This document shows positions 1 to 12,029 of a DNA stretch of 64,000 bases, piece after piece. This stretch comes from Pseudisothecium myosuroides (lineage: Eukaryota > Streptophyta > Bryopsida > Hypnales > Lembophyllaceae). Each line of letters starts with the position of its first letter. Positions within the stretch are counted from its first letter, which is position 1. The position numbers and the translations under genes were made by a program. Under the pieces are notes generated by a model that was not told where the DNA came from, searched no databases, and was given only the letters and a program-made list of their open reading frames with translations. The stretch covers positions 23,808,001 to 23,872,000 of the forward strand of contig OX637293.1 in assembly GCA_951799445.1 (NCBI GenBank), read 5' to 3'.

Positions 1-1961
1 ACGATGAATAGTGGCCTAGGCTTAGAGTAGGTCGACTTAAGAAAAAATCTTGAGAATTTGTGGTGACCGTTGAGAGAAGGATTAGGATGACACAAAGGCA
101 AAATTGTGTAAGAGGATAGTTGGCATCTTAAAAACCTCCTTGAAGTTTGAGACCATAGTGTAAGACTCATAAAAGCTTAGGTGGAATAGTACTAGTGTAG
201 AAGGAGAGAGGAAGAAAGAAAAGAAGGGAGCAGAAGAAAGAAAGAGTTTAGATCATCAAAAATTGTAATATTTTCTAAATAAGCGGTGAGCTTGGAAAAT
301 CAAACAAAAACCAAAGATTACCATGGAGCATGAGGATGTACACGTGGACGTGGACGAAGTTATTTCCGAAACCGGTAGTGAAGAGGTGAGTTTTTGATTT
401 AATCTTTGATGTTTCTCCCTAATTAGCATTTATTTTCCTAATCAGCCCTTAGAGCGTGATTAGCATCCGAGATTAGTGTAAATTAGAAGTTTAGATTCAA
501 AAGTTGATAGATTAGGAATAGAGGTTTCTGAAAACATCTTATAATTAAGATTTGACCGTAAACTGACTGCGTTAGGCTAAGTTAAGCGGTAGGGGTAGGA
601 CGGAGGAATTTTGAGTAAAAATCATCCAAAAAGAATCATGGACGGACCTTAGGGGTTTAAATTAGAAAGAGAATTGAGGATTAAAATTAGGGATTAATTA
701 GCGGTTAGAATTAGAATCAATTTACATTTTATTTCTTAAAGAAAATTCTAAAGTCAAAATCTAGAGTTAACTTTGGGAAGTTAAAAAGTAGAATTAATTT
801 GGAAGTTTAACTTAGGGGGTTAAAATTTCCAGTGAAACCTTAGGGTAGTTTAGAGAAGGAAGTTAGGGTTAATTAGGAGTAAAAAATCCGAGTGGGAAGT
901 AGAAATTAAAAAGTAAAACTTTGGACTAAATTTAGGAGGTAGAAATTACGAGTAGATTTTTGAGTTAGGAATAGAGGTAAAATTAGAAGTCAAAACTCAG
1001 AGTAAATTGTGGAAGTAAGTTTAGAAGTTAAGCCCTAGAGTTAAAAGTTGGAATTAAATTTAGGAGGATAACACTTAGAGTTAAACTAGGATTAAACGAT
1101 AGGATTAAAGTTGGAAGTAGAAAGTCAAAAGTCAAAAGTCAAAAGTTAAGATTAAATTTAAAGGTTAAATTTTAGAGTCAATTGGGAAGTAAAAAAGTTA
1201 GAGTGAAAAGCTAAAAGTAGAAGTTAAAAGTTAGAGGTAGTGGTTAACTTTTGGCGTTAGTTTAGAAGTAAAAACTTAGAGTCAAAAGTCAAAACAAAGT
1301 CAAACCGTAGAGTTAAATTTAGGAGGATAAATTTAAAATAAAATAGGGAAGTAAAAACTTGAAGTTAAAATCAAAACATAGAGTTAACTTTAGAGGGTAA
1401 ATTTTAGAGTTAGTTTAGGAGTAAAAACTTGGGGTCAAAAGTCAAAACAAAGTCAAACGGTAGCATTAAATTTCGAGGTTAAATTCTTTAATTAGTTTGG
1501 GAAGTTAAAAACCTAAAGTACACTTAAAAGTTAAAAATTAGAGTAAGAGTTGAAACTTTAGGGGTAGCTTTTAAAAGCAGAACTTCTAGGTAGAGTTTTA
1601 AAAACCCAAGATAGTCTTAGAGGTTCATGGAAGGAACATAGGGGTTTCCCTTTTCACGTAGTTAGGGACGTTAGAAATGACGCCAAATACCCAGTCTACC
1701 CTTGACATAGGATAGATAGTTAGAGAGTTAGAATTTTACCATTACCCCTGAGCATTGCAGTTATCTTGTGAGTTACTACATGCATTCTAATTATTCGCTG
1801 CCATCCACGACACTTAGGAAACATTAGCAAGAAAGATCCATTGCTTGGAAGGCACAGTGGACCGTGCTCACATCACCCCCATATATTAAAAATGTGGATA
1901 AAGGGATAGAACCTGGTTGGTGTTCGCTTTATTACCAAGGGTGGGTAATCTAGCGCCCACA
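1..1961 (+). repeat. Dispersed element, left-truncated copy 1 (first-exon/intron repeat)
   Basis: This stretch is near-collinear over its whole length with 23622-25434, so it is a dispersed repeat cut by the window edge. It contains 5'-leader sequence, a 63-nt exon (323-385), a donor GTGAG, and a long AT/GA-rich intron-like tract of degenerate AGTTAAAAGT and AGAGTTAAA words (about 640-1600). It ends with a conserved tail, ACCAAGGGTGGGTAA followed by GCCCACA. Homology to copy 2 stops exactly after CCCACA at 1961. The same tail appears inverted at 55630, where it is the true end of an element with a 5-bp target duplication. I infer that 1961 is the 3' terminus (CA end) of an LTR-like unit. Confidence 0.8.
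323..385 (+). CDS. 63-nt acidic first exon (copy 1)
   Basis: An ATG in context ACCATGG opens a 21-codon exon rich in Asp and Glu (begins MEHEDVHVDVDEVIS). It ends GAA GAG directly before a consensus donor GTGAGT. Copy 2 at 23948-24010 differs by few substitutions, mostly conservative, so the reading frame has been kept. In copy 2 the exon joins in phase 0 to an FCP1-like phosphatase exon. Here no phosphatase follows within the window: after 1961 the sequence is unrelated and the first possible acceptor leads quickly to stops. This is probably an orphan first exon in a broken element. Confidence 0.6.
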
Positions 1962-3762
1962 GACTACTGCTGATTCTTTGGGTTCTGGGGTTTCTGTCCT
2001 TATAGTCGATTCGATGGTGGGCCTAGTATTTTTTCAATAGTTGGCTTGGCTGAAGTTTGGGACCCTATCGTCGGGTCGACTATAACCTCTGTAATGAAGC
2101 TTTTGAGTATTGATCTAATTTGATAATTGCTTTCCGGGCTAGTTTATCTTCGACTCGATGATATCAACAACGTTTTATAATGTTTGTTAGAAGGTATCCT
2201 CGAGTCGACTATATACCAGACCTATCGCGGGCCTGCATTAATCGAAACTGCAGGTACTAAGCCCTAATCTACCTTACGAGGCCTATGAAAATATGAACTA
2301 GAGGCACTAAACCCTAATCTACCTTTCAATGCTTCTAGCGTAGAAAGACCACTACAAAGACAAGCAAAACGGTGACCACTACAAAGACAAGCTAAACCTT
2401 AAACCTTAATGGAAAACAAATACAAACTTGTTCACGAATGATTTGTCTGTCTTGTGACTAAACACACTCTTGCCTGCAGGCGTCCACCTACTTTTTTCCA
2501 AACTCGTTTGAATCCAGCACCTTCTCAGTCTGCAACCATGTCATAAAACCTGAAATTAACTTCCCTACTCATGAGTTCAGACTGAACATCGTCGTATTGA
2601 TTCCAGAACTGTACAAAAGAGCAAACCTTGACAATTCAAAAGAAGACACACTGACCACTTTAGACAGAGATGTCACAAAAAAAACTATGCACAAAAACAC
2701 CCAAAAACCCGAACCATCCAAATTCCGCTTCTAAACCCTAAAACCCTACGCACTAATTGCACTAATCGTAGTTTCCTCAGGTGTGCCATGAACTTGAATT
2801 CCTGCAAAACTTTGACGCCTAGAATTCAGTCTGCAGCCCCAAACCCGACGTACAGAGAACAAGACCAAAAAAAATTTGCTTCTAAGAAGAGCAGCAAAGA
2901 GAAAGAAACAACCATCCATTGCGCAATTCTCCCCTTCTCAACTCAAGACTCTTTTGTAGCACCGACAAGAAAAAATTGCCTACCCCAGAATCAGGCACCA
3001 AATGTCGTGTGGCACCACGTCTCCATTGGCAGCAGAGCCCGAGCTACATGCCAAAAGAATGATTCTCTCATTGATTACAACCCTGAGCATTCCCAACTCA
3101 TCACATTCCAATCTAGCAGCATCCTCCACATAAATATCCCCATGAAACGAGACAAGATCCCTCCCAATAAGAAAATCCAACTCCAAACCCTAAATCAACT
3201 CCCTCCTCGCACATACAAACTCAGTACCCCCTCTCCCTCCCGGCTGTTTACCAACACCTAGGGTTTCAATTTGCAACCTTGGTGGTCACACGCGTATTGG
3301 AACTTGTTCTGGGAAAAAAAAAAGACATGAAAAACAAGCAGAGGAGTGTGCAAAAAATTGAAACCAAAACGAGGTAACGTACCTGCATACGGGAATCCAG
3401 ATCGGTGAGATCGCTCCAAACTCTTCAGACAATCGTTGCAAAACTCGTCACAGAAGCCTGGAAAAACACAAATCTCGTTCCAATATGCAAATCTCGCTCC
3501 AAAGTCGTATAAGAATCGATCCAAAACTGCTACACAATCACTCTGAGGTCCTTCCTCCAAAAAACCAGCCGGTTAAAACAAGTCCACGAAAAAACGAACC
3601 ACACACAGAAGTCGCCAAACAGCAGGACCCACAAGCTCGCAGCCTCACTCCTCAAAACGAGAGTCGCCAACCTAGCGCACAACTGCAGAACCGCCTGGAA
3701 AAACCCTGACCGAGAATTGAGAAGGTGCACGACAACTGGAGAAACCTTGCACACAAGTGGAC
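1962..3762. other. Interval without a recognisable gene
   Basis: I recognise no protein family here. Visible structure is limited to short duplications: CTAATCTACCTT occurs twice at about 2260-2325, and a GACCACTACAAAGACAAGC word occurs twice at about 2347-2392. Variants of TCGTCGGGTCGACTAT also recur at 2065-2200. Open frames of 60-157 codons on both strands overlap each other, use Lys/Pro/Ser-rich low-complexity residues and match nothing I know, so I do not call them genes. Confidence 0.5.
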
Positions 3763-4436
3763 TGTGGGAGCACAAAATGTAAGGATAAGGTTAGTTAGCT
3801 AGGAATATAAAAGAAAGAGTGAGAAATGGTAAAATTTTTAGCTTTTTGCAAGGCTTAAATATGAGTTTTACCAAAATTAAGATTTCTCCATTATAGGATA
3901 ATCGCAAATAGATAAATAGGTTAAGAAAGGAAATTAGAGTGTCTTGATTTTTAGCAGATATCCGGAACCGGATACGGAACCGGGGATTAGATCTAGACTT
4001 GTTCAAAATACCAGGGCCGGGTATGAACATGTACCGGAGGGCACCAGAGGATACCGGAGATCCTAGAGGAGGCCGTTAGGGCAATTCTGCGATCCAACGG
4101 CTCTACTGGAAGATAAGGAAGATCGTTTAATGGTCACAATCTTCCGGGATTCCAGCGGGAACGGGAAACCCTAACGGCTGGAAAACGGCTGGACGGGAGA
4201 AGACCTAGGGGTCGAAGTTTTTTCCCGCACTTCTCATTCTGAGAGTTGTAGAATTCTTGGAGAGCTCGAAGTGGTTGTGTTGTGGGTCAGGTTGCAAAGA
4301 GAAAGAGAGCTCCGAGTTTCCCGGACCCGGGAGAGAGAGAAGGACCAATGCTGGGACGGAATCTCTGTAGTTTTACATTAGTGAGGGACTGTGTGAGGAT
4401 TGTTTTTGAGGGAGATTGATAGAACTTTGGAGCACA

Positions 4437-6278
4437 ATGGTGAAGGGCGAAGGGAGCAAAGCTGCTACCCTGAAGTTCAAGAATGTCCTCCCGATCATCC
4501 CAACAGATCCTGCTTACCGGAAGCAGTTGGAGGAGGACCTCGAGCAGATGGGATGTGCGGGTTTTCTTCGCCGACCCTGGAAGCTGAGGAACGAGGACAT
4601 GATCCGGGAGCTAACAAGGGACCAGTCAAATGAATGGGACAAGACTTCCCGGGCGCTTCCCAGCAGTTGGACTATCGATACCTGGAAACGGGTATACGAT
4701 TTTCCTCAGCCTAGAGAGGGTATGGCTTCCCAAACACTCAAGTTTCATGAGGGTAAGTTCTCTGAAGCTCCTCATGGCAATGATGGGTACACCGTAGCAG
4801 ACTATAAGGATGCGAGAGAGAAAAGAGTGTTAGAATTCCTACTCCCGATTCTGTATCCAGAGCGGCCAACCCGGATTACAGTAACTTGGGCCAACACGAT
4901 ATTCAGGGCACTGAGTGGAGAAAGGAAAGTGTTCTGGGCTGGTATTGTGAAGGAGAGAGTAGCAAAGATGGTCTCATCTTTAGGAAATACCAAGGCAACC
5001 GCGATAGGACCATTTATCTTTCACTTGTATGAGTTTTTAGGAACCCTGAGAGGTCCGGAAAAGACTGTTTATAAGGCTGCTGCCACGCTCATGAAACTGA
5101 ATATCACTCCAAAGGGAGAAGAAGAGGTAGAGGAAGAGAAAGACGAGGAATCAAAGAGAGAATCCTCAAAGGGGAAAGAGGAAACCCCAGAGAAAATTCC
5201 AGCCTCAGAGAAGAAGAAAGGGATCAAGAGTGAGAGTCAGGAATCCTCGGAACCAGAAGATCCCCGGGATGACTCACTGGAGAGAATCATTGAGGACTCG
5301 GAGAGGGTCAGAGAAGAGTTAGATGTTGAGAGAAGAGCAGTCAGGAGTGCCTGTGGGCTTCTAGGTGGGATCGAAGCATCTGAACTCACGAAGAGAATTA
5401 AGGGTTTACTCCGGGATAGAGAGAACTGGAAGTGAGAATCCCGGATTAGGGAATTGACTGATCAGAACCAGGAACTGACCCGGGAACTTGAGGAGAGTAA
5501 GGGGGGGAGGAAACTTTCCCCAAAGGCTGAGGAGACGCTCCGTAGAGTTAGGGCTTTCGTATCAAATTCAGGGAATGTGATTAACAAAGCCAAACTGTTT
5601 GATGAGGGAATCCTTAAGTCCGGGGCAGAGGCAGCAGTGAAGTCAGTAGAGGTCCTGGCTGAGTATTCTGATGTCATGGAGAAGTTCATGTACAAGATCC
5701 GGGACGTTCTCGAAGAATCGGGATTGTTCAAGGGCTCCAAGAAGGTGCCAAAGTCGCCGCCAACAAATGTGGGGCCGAAGAGTAAGCCCAAGGAAGAGAA
5801 GACACCCGCCAAGGAAGTTTCCAAGTGGAGGTCAGAAGGATGAGAAGGATCAGGGCATGGGTCCGGATCCAAGGAGAAGGCCCGGAAGTCCGGATCCGAA
5901 CTTGGGACACCTCAGAGCAAGGATTCGAAGCCGTCTCCAACAATGCCTAGTACAACAAGGAAGAAGACAACACCAAAACGAGGAAGGGAGGAGGCCCTTG
6001 TGAGTTACCATTCCAAGGAAGACGAGTCGTCGAGTAACTCAACGAAGGAGGGCAGCCAATCTGAATCCGGTTCCGAGTCCAAGTCACATCCGGGCACGGA
6101 ATCAGAAGAAGAATCAGAGCTGGAGGCCATCTCTCCTTCGCGATTCAAGGGTAAGTCTGCCTCAGCGACTAAGGCAAAGTCTTCAAAACCGCCTAAGCCG
6201 TCTCCAAGCAGGAAACAGCCAGCCCGGAAAGGAGTTGTCAAGTTGGAGGAACCTTCTCCGAAGCGGCAGAAGAAGTAG
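4437..6278 (+). pseudogene. gag-like element protein, copy 1 (two in-frame TGA)
   Basis: One reading frame of 614 codons runs from ATG 4437 to the TAG at 6276-6278. It is broken only by TGA at 5433-5435 and TGA at 5841-5843. The length matches the intact minus-strand homologue (633 aa). The order of parts also matches: an N-terminal block with IIPTDP...LEEDLEQMGC and RPW (about residues 15-55), a PTRITVTWANTIF helix region, FIFHLYEF, then an acidic Glu/Lys stretch, a coiled-coil-like region and a Ser/Lys-rich basic tail. I do not recognise an enzyme motif or zinc knuckle. Architecture and repetition suggest a gag-like or plant-transposon structural protein. Both TGA codons are one C-to-T step from CGA (Arg). 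ATG 4437 (MVKGEG) is preferred over 4416 because homologues start nearby. Confidence 0.7.
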
Positions 6279-7830
6279 TTAGGTAGTTCCTTGAGTTGAC
6301 CCTAGCATGGTCAGTATTAAAACTCAAGTTTTTGATAGGTAGAAAGCAGTCAATTAGCTGCTTTTCAGTTGGATGAACCTGGACTTCACTTTCCGGGTTT
6401 TTAGGATCTGAAATCTACATTTTGCGGATCGGCTGTGCGTGGTAAGAAAGTCAACGTGTGGAGTCTAAGGGGAATGATAGGTGTCATTCTCTGGTCCTTT
6501 GTTTTTGATTCCCAGAGGCCTTTAGGGTTCTCTGGGTGTTTGGTATTTAGGGGGCTGATTTTGGTTTGAAGCCCCGGGTATTCTTATGTGCATTTTCAGT
6601 ACTTTGCAAATTGAATTCAGATTTCCACTTCACAAGTACTGGTCTGAAAAGTCTCAGTCTGTGTTGGTATACCATCAGTGTGTTTTTGCATTGGTAGTGC
6701 GGGTAGCTGGTTTGCAGATGTTGAAGCAGAATAGATAGCCCCCGGATTCTATCTGGATCCGATTCTGGGAGTATTTGGAATTGGGATTAGAAACCTTGTG
6801 TACTAAGAGGGAGTTTCAGCTGCTAATGTTTCTGGAGTGTCTTCTGAGCGGGATAGCCATTCCTAGGCTAGGCAAGTTCTTCAGATTTGAGAGTGAGCGC
6901 TAGACAACGTCTGATGAGGTCTTGTTGTGTCCGGAAGGGAGGAACGGGAAGGTAGATGGGATCTCTTAGTATCCGGGTATTTGATCCAGCTCTTGGAATT
7001 CTTTCTGGATAGACCTGTCGTTGTAGTAATGTGGGGATTGTAGGGGTTTCCTGAGTGACCTTCTTGTCAGGAGTAACTTCCTAGATCAGTTGTGAGGAAA
7101 TACTTGCTTTCTTGTTTTGTTTGTTCTCTTTGTTATTTCTCTTTTAGTGGAACTTCAGCCACTTTAATCTAGTGGAGGGTAGGATTTACGTGTCCTTCCT
7201 TAATCCAAGAGCGGACCCCTCTGATGTAGAAGTTAAACTATACTATTGGTTACATTGCTTACTAGATCCGGATCCGGGAAAGGTACAGGATTAAGACACT
7301 CATCCCGGTTCTTCATTTAGCCAAGTAGGATACTAAGTTACTATCATTTTCGTGAAGACATGCAAACCTGGTTCTTATTGATTGGTAATATGTTTGAGAG
7401 CTAGGTTGAAATAGGAGGAAGTTAAAGGAACTCAGATCGAGAAGTCTAGCTTCACGTTTTCAATCCCGGATTCTGTTTGCCTTTGGTTTTGTGTTCCGGA
7501 TCCTGTTTCGGTTATTCTGAGGAACTACTACTAGTTGAAATCCTGTGGGAATGATACACGAGTCATCTTAGGTGTTTTTGCACTAGATTAACACATAAAG
7601 GGGGATTTGTGCTTATTCGTGTTACGACATGGACCGAGAAACAGTGCGCCGCCTTTGAAGGAGGACAACAACCAACCGAGCCTGCTTCCGAGCTTGCCAA
7701 AGTTTGCCTCGTCCCGAACCTGCCTGCCCAAGCCTGCGTTCCAGCCCTGGACCAAAGCTGCCTGCCCAAGCCTGCTTCTTGGACCTCGAAGTTTATGAGA
7801 AAGTGCAAGGATGGCGATGAACTCCATCCA
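6279..7830. other. Non-coding 3' region of element 1
   Basis: No gene is visible. The interval is T/G-rich with frequent CCGGA words like the other gag-like copies. At about 7600-7790 it contains a set of CCTGCCTGCCCAAGCCTGC-type repeats. These resemble the GCC/GGCTGGCTGG-rich block at 20340-20440, so the same module follows the gag-like gene in more than one copy. Confidence 0.5.
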
Positions 7831-7949
7831 TACCTTCAGGGTTGTCTCGGACGTTTGTTTTTTCAGAAATCGCGTCCGAAAACAGGACGTCCAGACAACC
7901 GGATGACCGGTTACAATGGACGCTGTGGACGTGGGTGGACGGTGTCCAG

Positions 7950-9400
7950 TCGCCGTCCGGGGGTCGGTCGGTCAGTCGGACGGGCGGAGGAACAGGCGGT
8001 CGGGCGGTCGGACGGACGGGCAGTCGGGCGGACGGATGGGCGGGCGGACAGACGAAGAGACGATTCTCGGGTTCAATTTTTGGACTTTGGAGGCGTGTAA
8101 TATACCATTGGAAAGGTCTTGGAAAGACCTTTCAAATGGTATATTACACGCCCTCAAAGTCTAAAAATTGAAGATAAAAATGACAAAAATAACCGCAACA
8201 AGTGCATACTCAGCACTAGCCACGCCGTCCGCCCGTCCGCCAAGCGGTCGGCGATACGGTCGGGCGGACGGGTGGACGGATTGGGCGGACGGCTTCAAAA
8301 GCTAAAAAACTCTTCTTTCGCGATTATCGGATTCAATTTTTGGACTTTGGGGGCGTGTAATATACCATTGGAAAGGTCTTGGAAATACCTTTTCAATGGT
8401 ATATTACACGCCCCCAAAGTCCAAAAATTAAAGCCCAAAATGACAAAAATAACCGCAGCAAGTGCATACTCAACACCAGCCACGCCGTCCGCCCGTCCGC
8501 CCATCCGCCCGTCCGCCAAGCGGTCGGCGATGCGGTTGGGCAGACGGGCAGACGGATTGGGCGGACGGCTTCAAAAGCAAGAAAAATCTTCTTTCGCGAT
8601 TTTCGGGTTCAATTTTTGGAATTTTGGGGAGTACAATATACCATTGGAAAGGTCTTGGAAATACCTTTCCAATGGTATATTACACACCTCCAAAGTCCAA
8701 AAATTGAAGCCAAAAATGACAAAAATAACCGCAACAAGTGCATACTCAGCACTAGCCACGCCGTCCGTCCGTCCGCCAAGCGGTCGGCGATGCGGTCGGG
8801 AAGACGGGTAGACAGATTGGGCGGACGGGCAGACGAATTGGGCGGACGGGCGGACGGATTGGGCGAATGGGCGGACGGCTTGAAAAGCAAGAAAATTCTT
8901 CTACGTGGGGCGTGTAAAATTCTTCACTAGCCATGCTGTCCGCCCATCCGCCCGTCCGTCCTTCCGCCAAGCGGTCGGCGATGCGGTCGGGCGGACGGAT
9001 TGGGCGGACAGCTTCAAAAGCAAGAAAATTCTTCTTTCGCGATTTCCGGATTCAATTTTTGGACTTTGGGGGCGTGTAGTATACCATTGGAAAGGTCTTG
9101 GAAACACCTTTCCAATGGTATATGACACGCCTCCAAAGTCCAAAAATTGGATCCAAAAATGATAAAAATAGCCGCAACAAGTCCATACTCAGCACCAGCC
9201 ACGCCGTCCGCCCGTCCGCCAAGCGGCTGGCGATGCGGTCGGGCGGACGGATTGGGCGGACGGACTCAAAAGCATGAAAAATTTTCTATTGCAATTTTCG
9301 GGTTCAATTTTTGGAATTTCAGGGCATGTAATATACCATTGAAAAGGTCTTGGAAATACCTTTCCAACGGTATAATACACGCCCTCAAACTTTAAAAATT
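7950..9400 (+). repeat. Left-arm tandem units with internal hairpins
   Basis: Five hairpins (about 8092, 8352, 8630, 9070, 9330) share GGCGTGTAATATACCATTGG and its complement around a short loop GGTCTTGGAAATACC. Spacing is 255-280 bp, with one 440-bp interval. Between hairpins each unit carries CCAAAAATTGAA, ACCGCAACAAGTGCATACTC, GCCACGCCGTCCGCCCGTCC, CGGTCGGCGATGCGG and GGGCGGACGG. Reading frames through this array on both strands are by-products of the repeat and are not genes. Confidence 0.9.
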
Positions 9401-9599
9401 GAAATCGCAATTGCCAACTGAAGTCGCTGAAATGCATAGTGAGCGCTGCCCTGCTGTGTGCTTGGCCGTCCGTCATTGATGAATACATTGGATTCTAGAA
9501 AGTATGGGTTTGCTTTGTAGACATTTATTCAATGCTACACATATTCAATGTAGCATTTTTGTATGAATATGTAATCTACGTAAATTTCTATGCATTAAA

Positions 9600-9650
9600 A
9601 ATTGTAAACCTTATACCCTAAACCCATACCCTAACCCTAAACCCTACTGG
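9600..9650. repeat. Telomere-like CCCTAAA tract in left arm
   Basis: Degenerate CCCTAAA/CCCTAA copies are visible (ACCCTAACCCTAAACCCTA). The complement is present at about 11775-11815 in the right arm, so the tract belongs to the foldback element. A shorter related tract lies at about 10070. The 7-bp TTTAGGG register points to a plant-type telomere repeat as the source. Confidence 0.6.
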
Positions 9651-9999
9651 AAAATCTAGAATGGGTAGTAAATTTTTTTTAAACATTGATCGATGTGGAA
9701 TATGTTTAACCTTCAATTTTTTTAAAATGTGATTATATATATGTTGACCTCAATGACTTATTTCTTTATGTTTTGCATGTGATTTTGATTTTCTTCATCA
9801 ATTATATTGTGGCATTTGTACAAATGTAGAATATGCAATTATAACTAGATGTGTTAATTTAAGTTTGTTGATAAAATATTAATAAATTGAAATATCTTAG
9901 TTTGCATAATACAAACATTTGTATTATTATTTTTATTCTATTGAGAGATGCTACTAAACAAATCTAACTTTCTATCACAATATTTGTTAAAATCATTTG

Positions 10000-11423
10000 T
10001 AATCATTTGTAAACATTTGTAAACATTTGTTATCTATGTAAGTTTCTATGCATTAAAAGTTGTAAATTCTATACCCTAAACCCTTACTCTAACTCTACAC
10101 TTTAATGGAAAATTCGGATGCACTTTTTGTATTGTATGTAGCAGTCATTGGCATTAAAATTTCTTAAAATTAAGTCTTCCCTATTGTGGAAATTAACCAC
10201 AATATTTTTAGCTCTAGTATTAGAAATGCTTAAACTCGAAGTGTGACAAATTAGCAAAATTGACTTTTGAATATTAAATATTTTTTAATTTTTGAAAATA
10301 AGGGCATCAATAACAATCAAAACATCCATCTTTGATAAAAATTTCAAGTTGATCAACTTCATGCTTCAAAAGTTATAATAAAAGACAAATACGCTATGCT
10401 ATATGACACCAAAACCAAGTACTAATTCTTGCAATTACCCAAAATCATTACATCTCTTGTCCATTTCATTTAGTTTCACTCAAAAATCATCGATATATGT
10501 TTAGAATCTAATTTAGAAGGAATTTAAAAATTTGAGTGTTCAAATATTGTATACAAATATTGGTGATAGATTGATAGCTATAATAGATGCAATTGTAGTG
10601 ATATAAAACAATATTCCAAAGCTACAAGTGTTAATCATACACAATAATTCTAAAATATCACTACTAGAAAACCACGGCCAAATTAACAAAAAATCAACTA
10701 ATTTATGTTGATTTTTGTTGTTTCGAGTAGTGGAATGATCATTTTCACCGATTTTCAAACTTTCTACAAAAATCGACAGAATGATATTCAATTTTTGTTG
10801 ATTTGAATAGTGCAATGACCAAATCAACAAAAATTTAGGGAACATGGAATTTTTTTAGAATCTTTTTAAAATCTTTGTAGAACCTTTTAGAATCTTGAAG
10901 AATCTAATTCTATTTTAAAAATTCCATTTAAAAAATATTCTATCAAACATTATAATACTTCAATCCATAAGTGGAATTGTTGTGTTTTCTTTTTTAATGT
11001 GATTTCTAATGTGATTTTTAATGTTTTTTCTTTTTTAATGTGATATTTTAGTTTGGATTTGTGTAGTTACAATTCAAAAAAATATTGATGAAACTTATCA
11101 AAAAATTGGCTTCTTGTTCAATTTAGAACAAATTCTAAAAACTTCAAAGAAGACCTTAGGCATTTAGGATTTTAGGTATTGTATAATTAAGGGTTTGACG
11201 AGAAACAATTTAGAATTTGGAATGAGACCAATCATTAAATGATACAATTACTTGTGGAATTTTAAAGACTTATGGAAATTTTAAAACTTAAATTCTTAGT
11301 AAATTATTTTGTATATTTTTTATTATGTTACATTATAATTGATTACAAATGATTATAACCAATGCAATATAAATATATAATATAGGAGTTGCAAACTAAA
11401 GGATGAAAATAAAAATAAAGCAT
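10000..11423. other. Central spacer of the foldback element
   Basis: AT-rich sequence without a convincing gene. A CACTACTAGAAAACCACGG motif at about 10660 looks like a CACTA-type terminal sequence, but I find no matching end, so it may be a truncated MITE. Short inverted words around AAAATCAACAAAAATT and TTGTTGATTT lie at 10680-10830. Nothing here resembles a transposase. Confidence 0.5.
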
Positions 11424-12029
11424 ATACAAATGATTTTATCAAATATTGTGATAGAAAGTTAGATTTGTTTAGTAGCATCTCTCAATAGAATAAAAATAAT
11501 AGTACAAATGTTTGTATTATGCAGACTAAGATATTTCAATTTATTAATATTTTATCAACAAACTTAAATTAACACATCTAGTTATAATTGCATATTCTAC
11601 ATTTGTACAAATGCCACAATATAATTGATGAAGAAAATCAAAATCACATGCAAAACATAAAGAAATAAGTCATTGAGGTCAACACATATATAATCACATT
11701 TTAAAAAAATTGAAGGTTAAACATATTCCACATTGATCAATGTTTAAAAAAAATTTACTACCCATTCTAGATTTTCCATTAGGGTTTAGGATTAGGGTAT
11801 AGGTTTAGGGTATAAGGTTTACAATTTTTAATGCATAGAAATTTACGTAGATTACATATTCATACAAAAATGCTACATTGAATATGTGTAGCATTGAATA
11901 AATGTCTACAAAGCAAACCCGTACTTTCTAGAATCCAATGTATTCATCAATGACGGACAGCCAAGCACACAGCAGGGCAGACGCTCACTATGCATTTCAG
12001 CAACTTCAGTTGGCAATTGCTATTTCAAT

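Larger units (their letters stand above)
3763..7830 (+). mobile_element. gag-like TG-element 1 (5' terminus to foldback junction)
   Basis: The element begins TGTGGGAGCACAAAATG. The same start, TGTGGGAGCAC, occurs at 12889, and its complement closes the minus-strand copy at 17490, so this is the terminus of a repeated family. It carries one long decayed gene (4437-6278), then about 1.3 kb of non-coding 3' sequence. That 3' sequence resembles the 3' regions of the other two copies, for example the block around GTAGTAATGTGGGGATTG followed by GAGTGACC. No second terminal repeat is visible. The right end is lost where the foldback transposon begins near 7.83 kb. I infer a gag-only, non-autonomous LTR-type element. 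Confidence 0.6.

Noticed and set aside
2788..3261. 157-codon open frame
   Set aside because: Low-complexity composition, overlapping frames on the other strand, no family resemblance and no splice or promoter support.
7842..9162. Several overlapping open frames of 60-230 codons on both strands
   Set aside because: They follow the period of the hairpin/GGACGG tandem units, appear in all frames and on both strands, and encode only repeat-derived peptides.
7950..9300. Regular repeats with spacers, superficially like a CRISPR array
   Set aside because: Units are ~265 bp with long conserved hairpins, the intervening sequence is also repeated, and the context is eukaryotic.
9600..11815. True telomere or interstitial telomere junction
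   Set aside because: The CCCTAAA copies are few and degenerate and are mirrored in both foldback arms, so they belong to the element.
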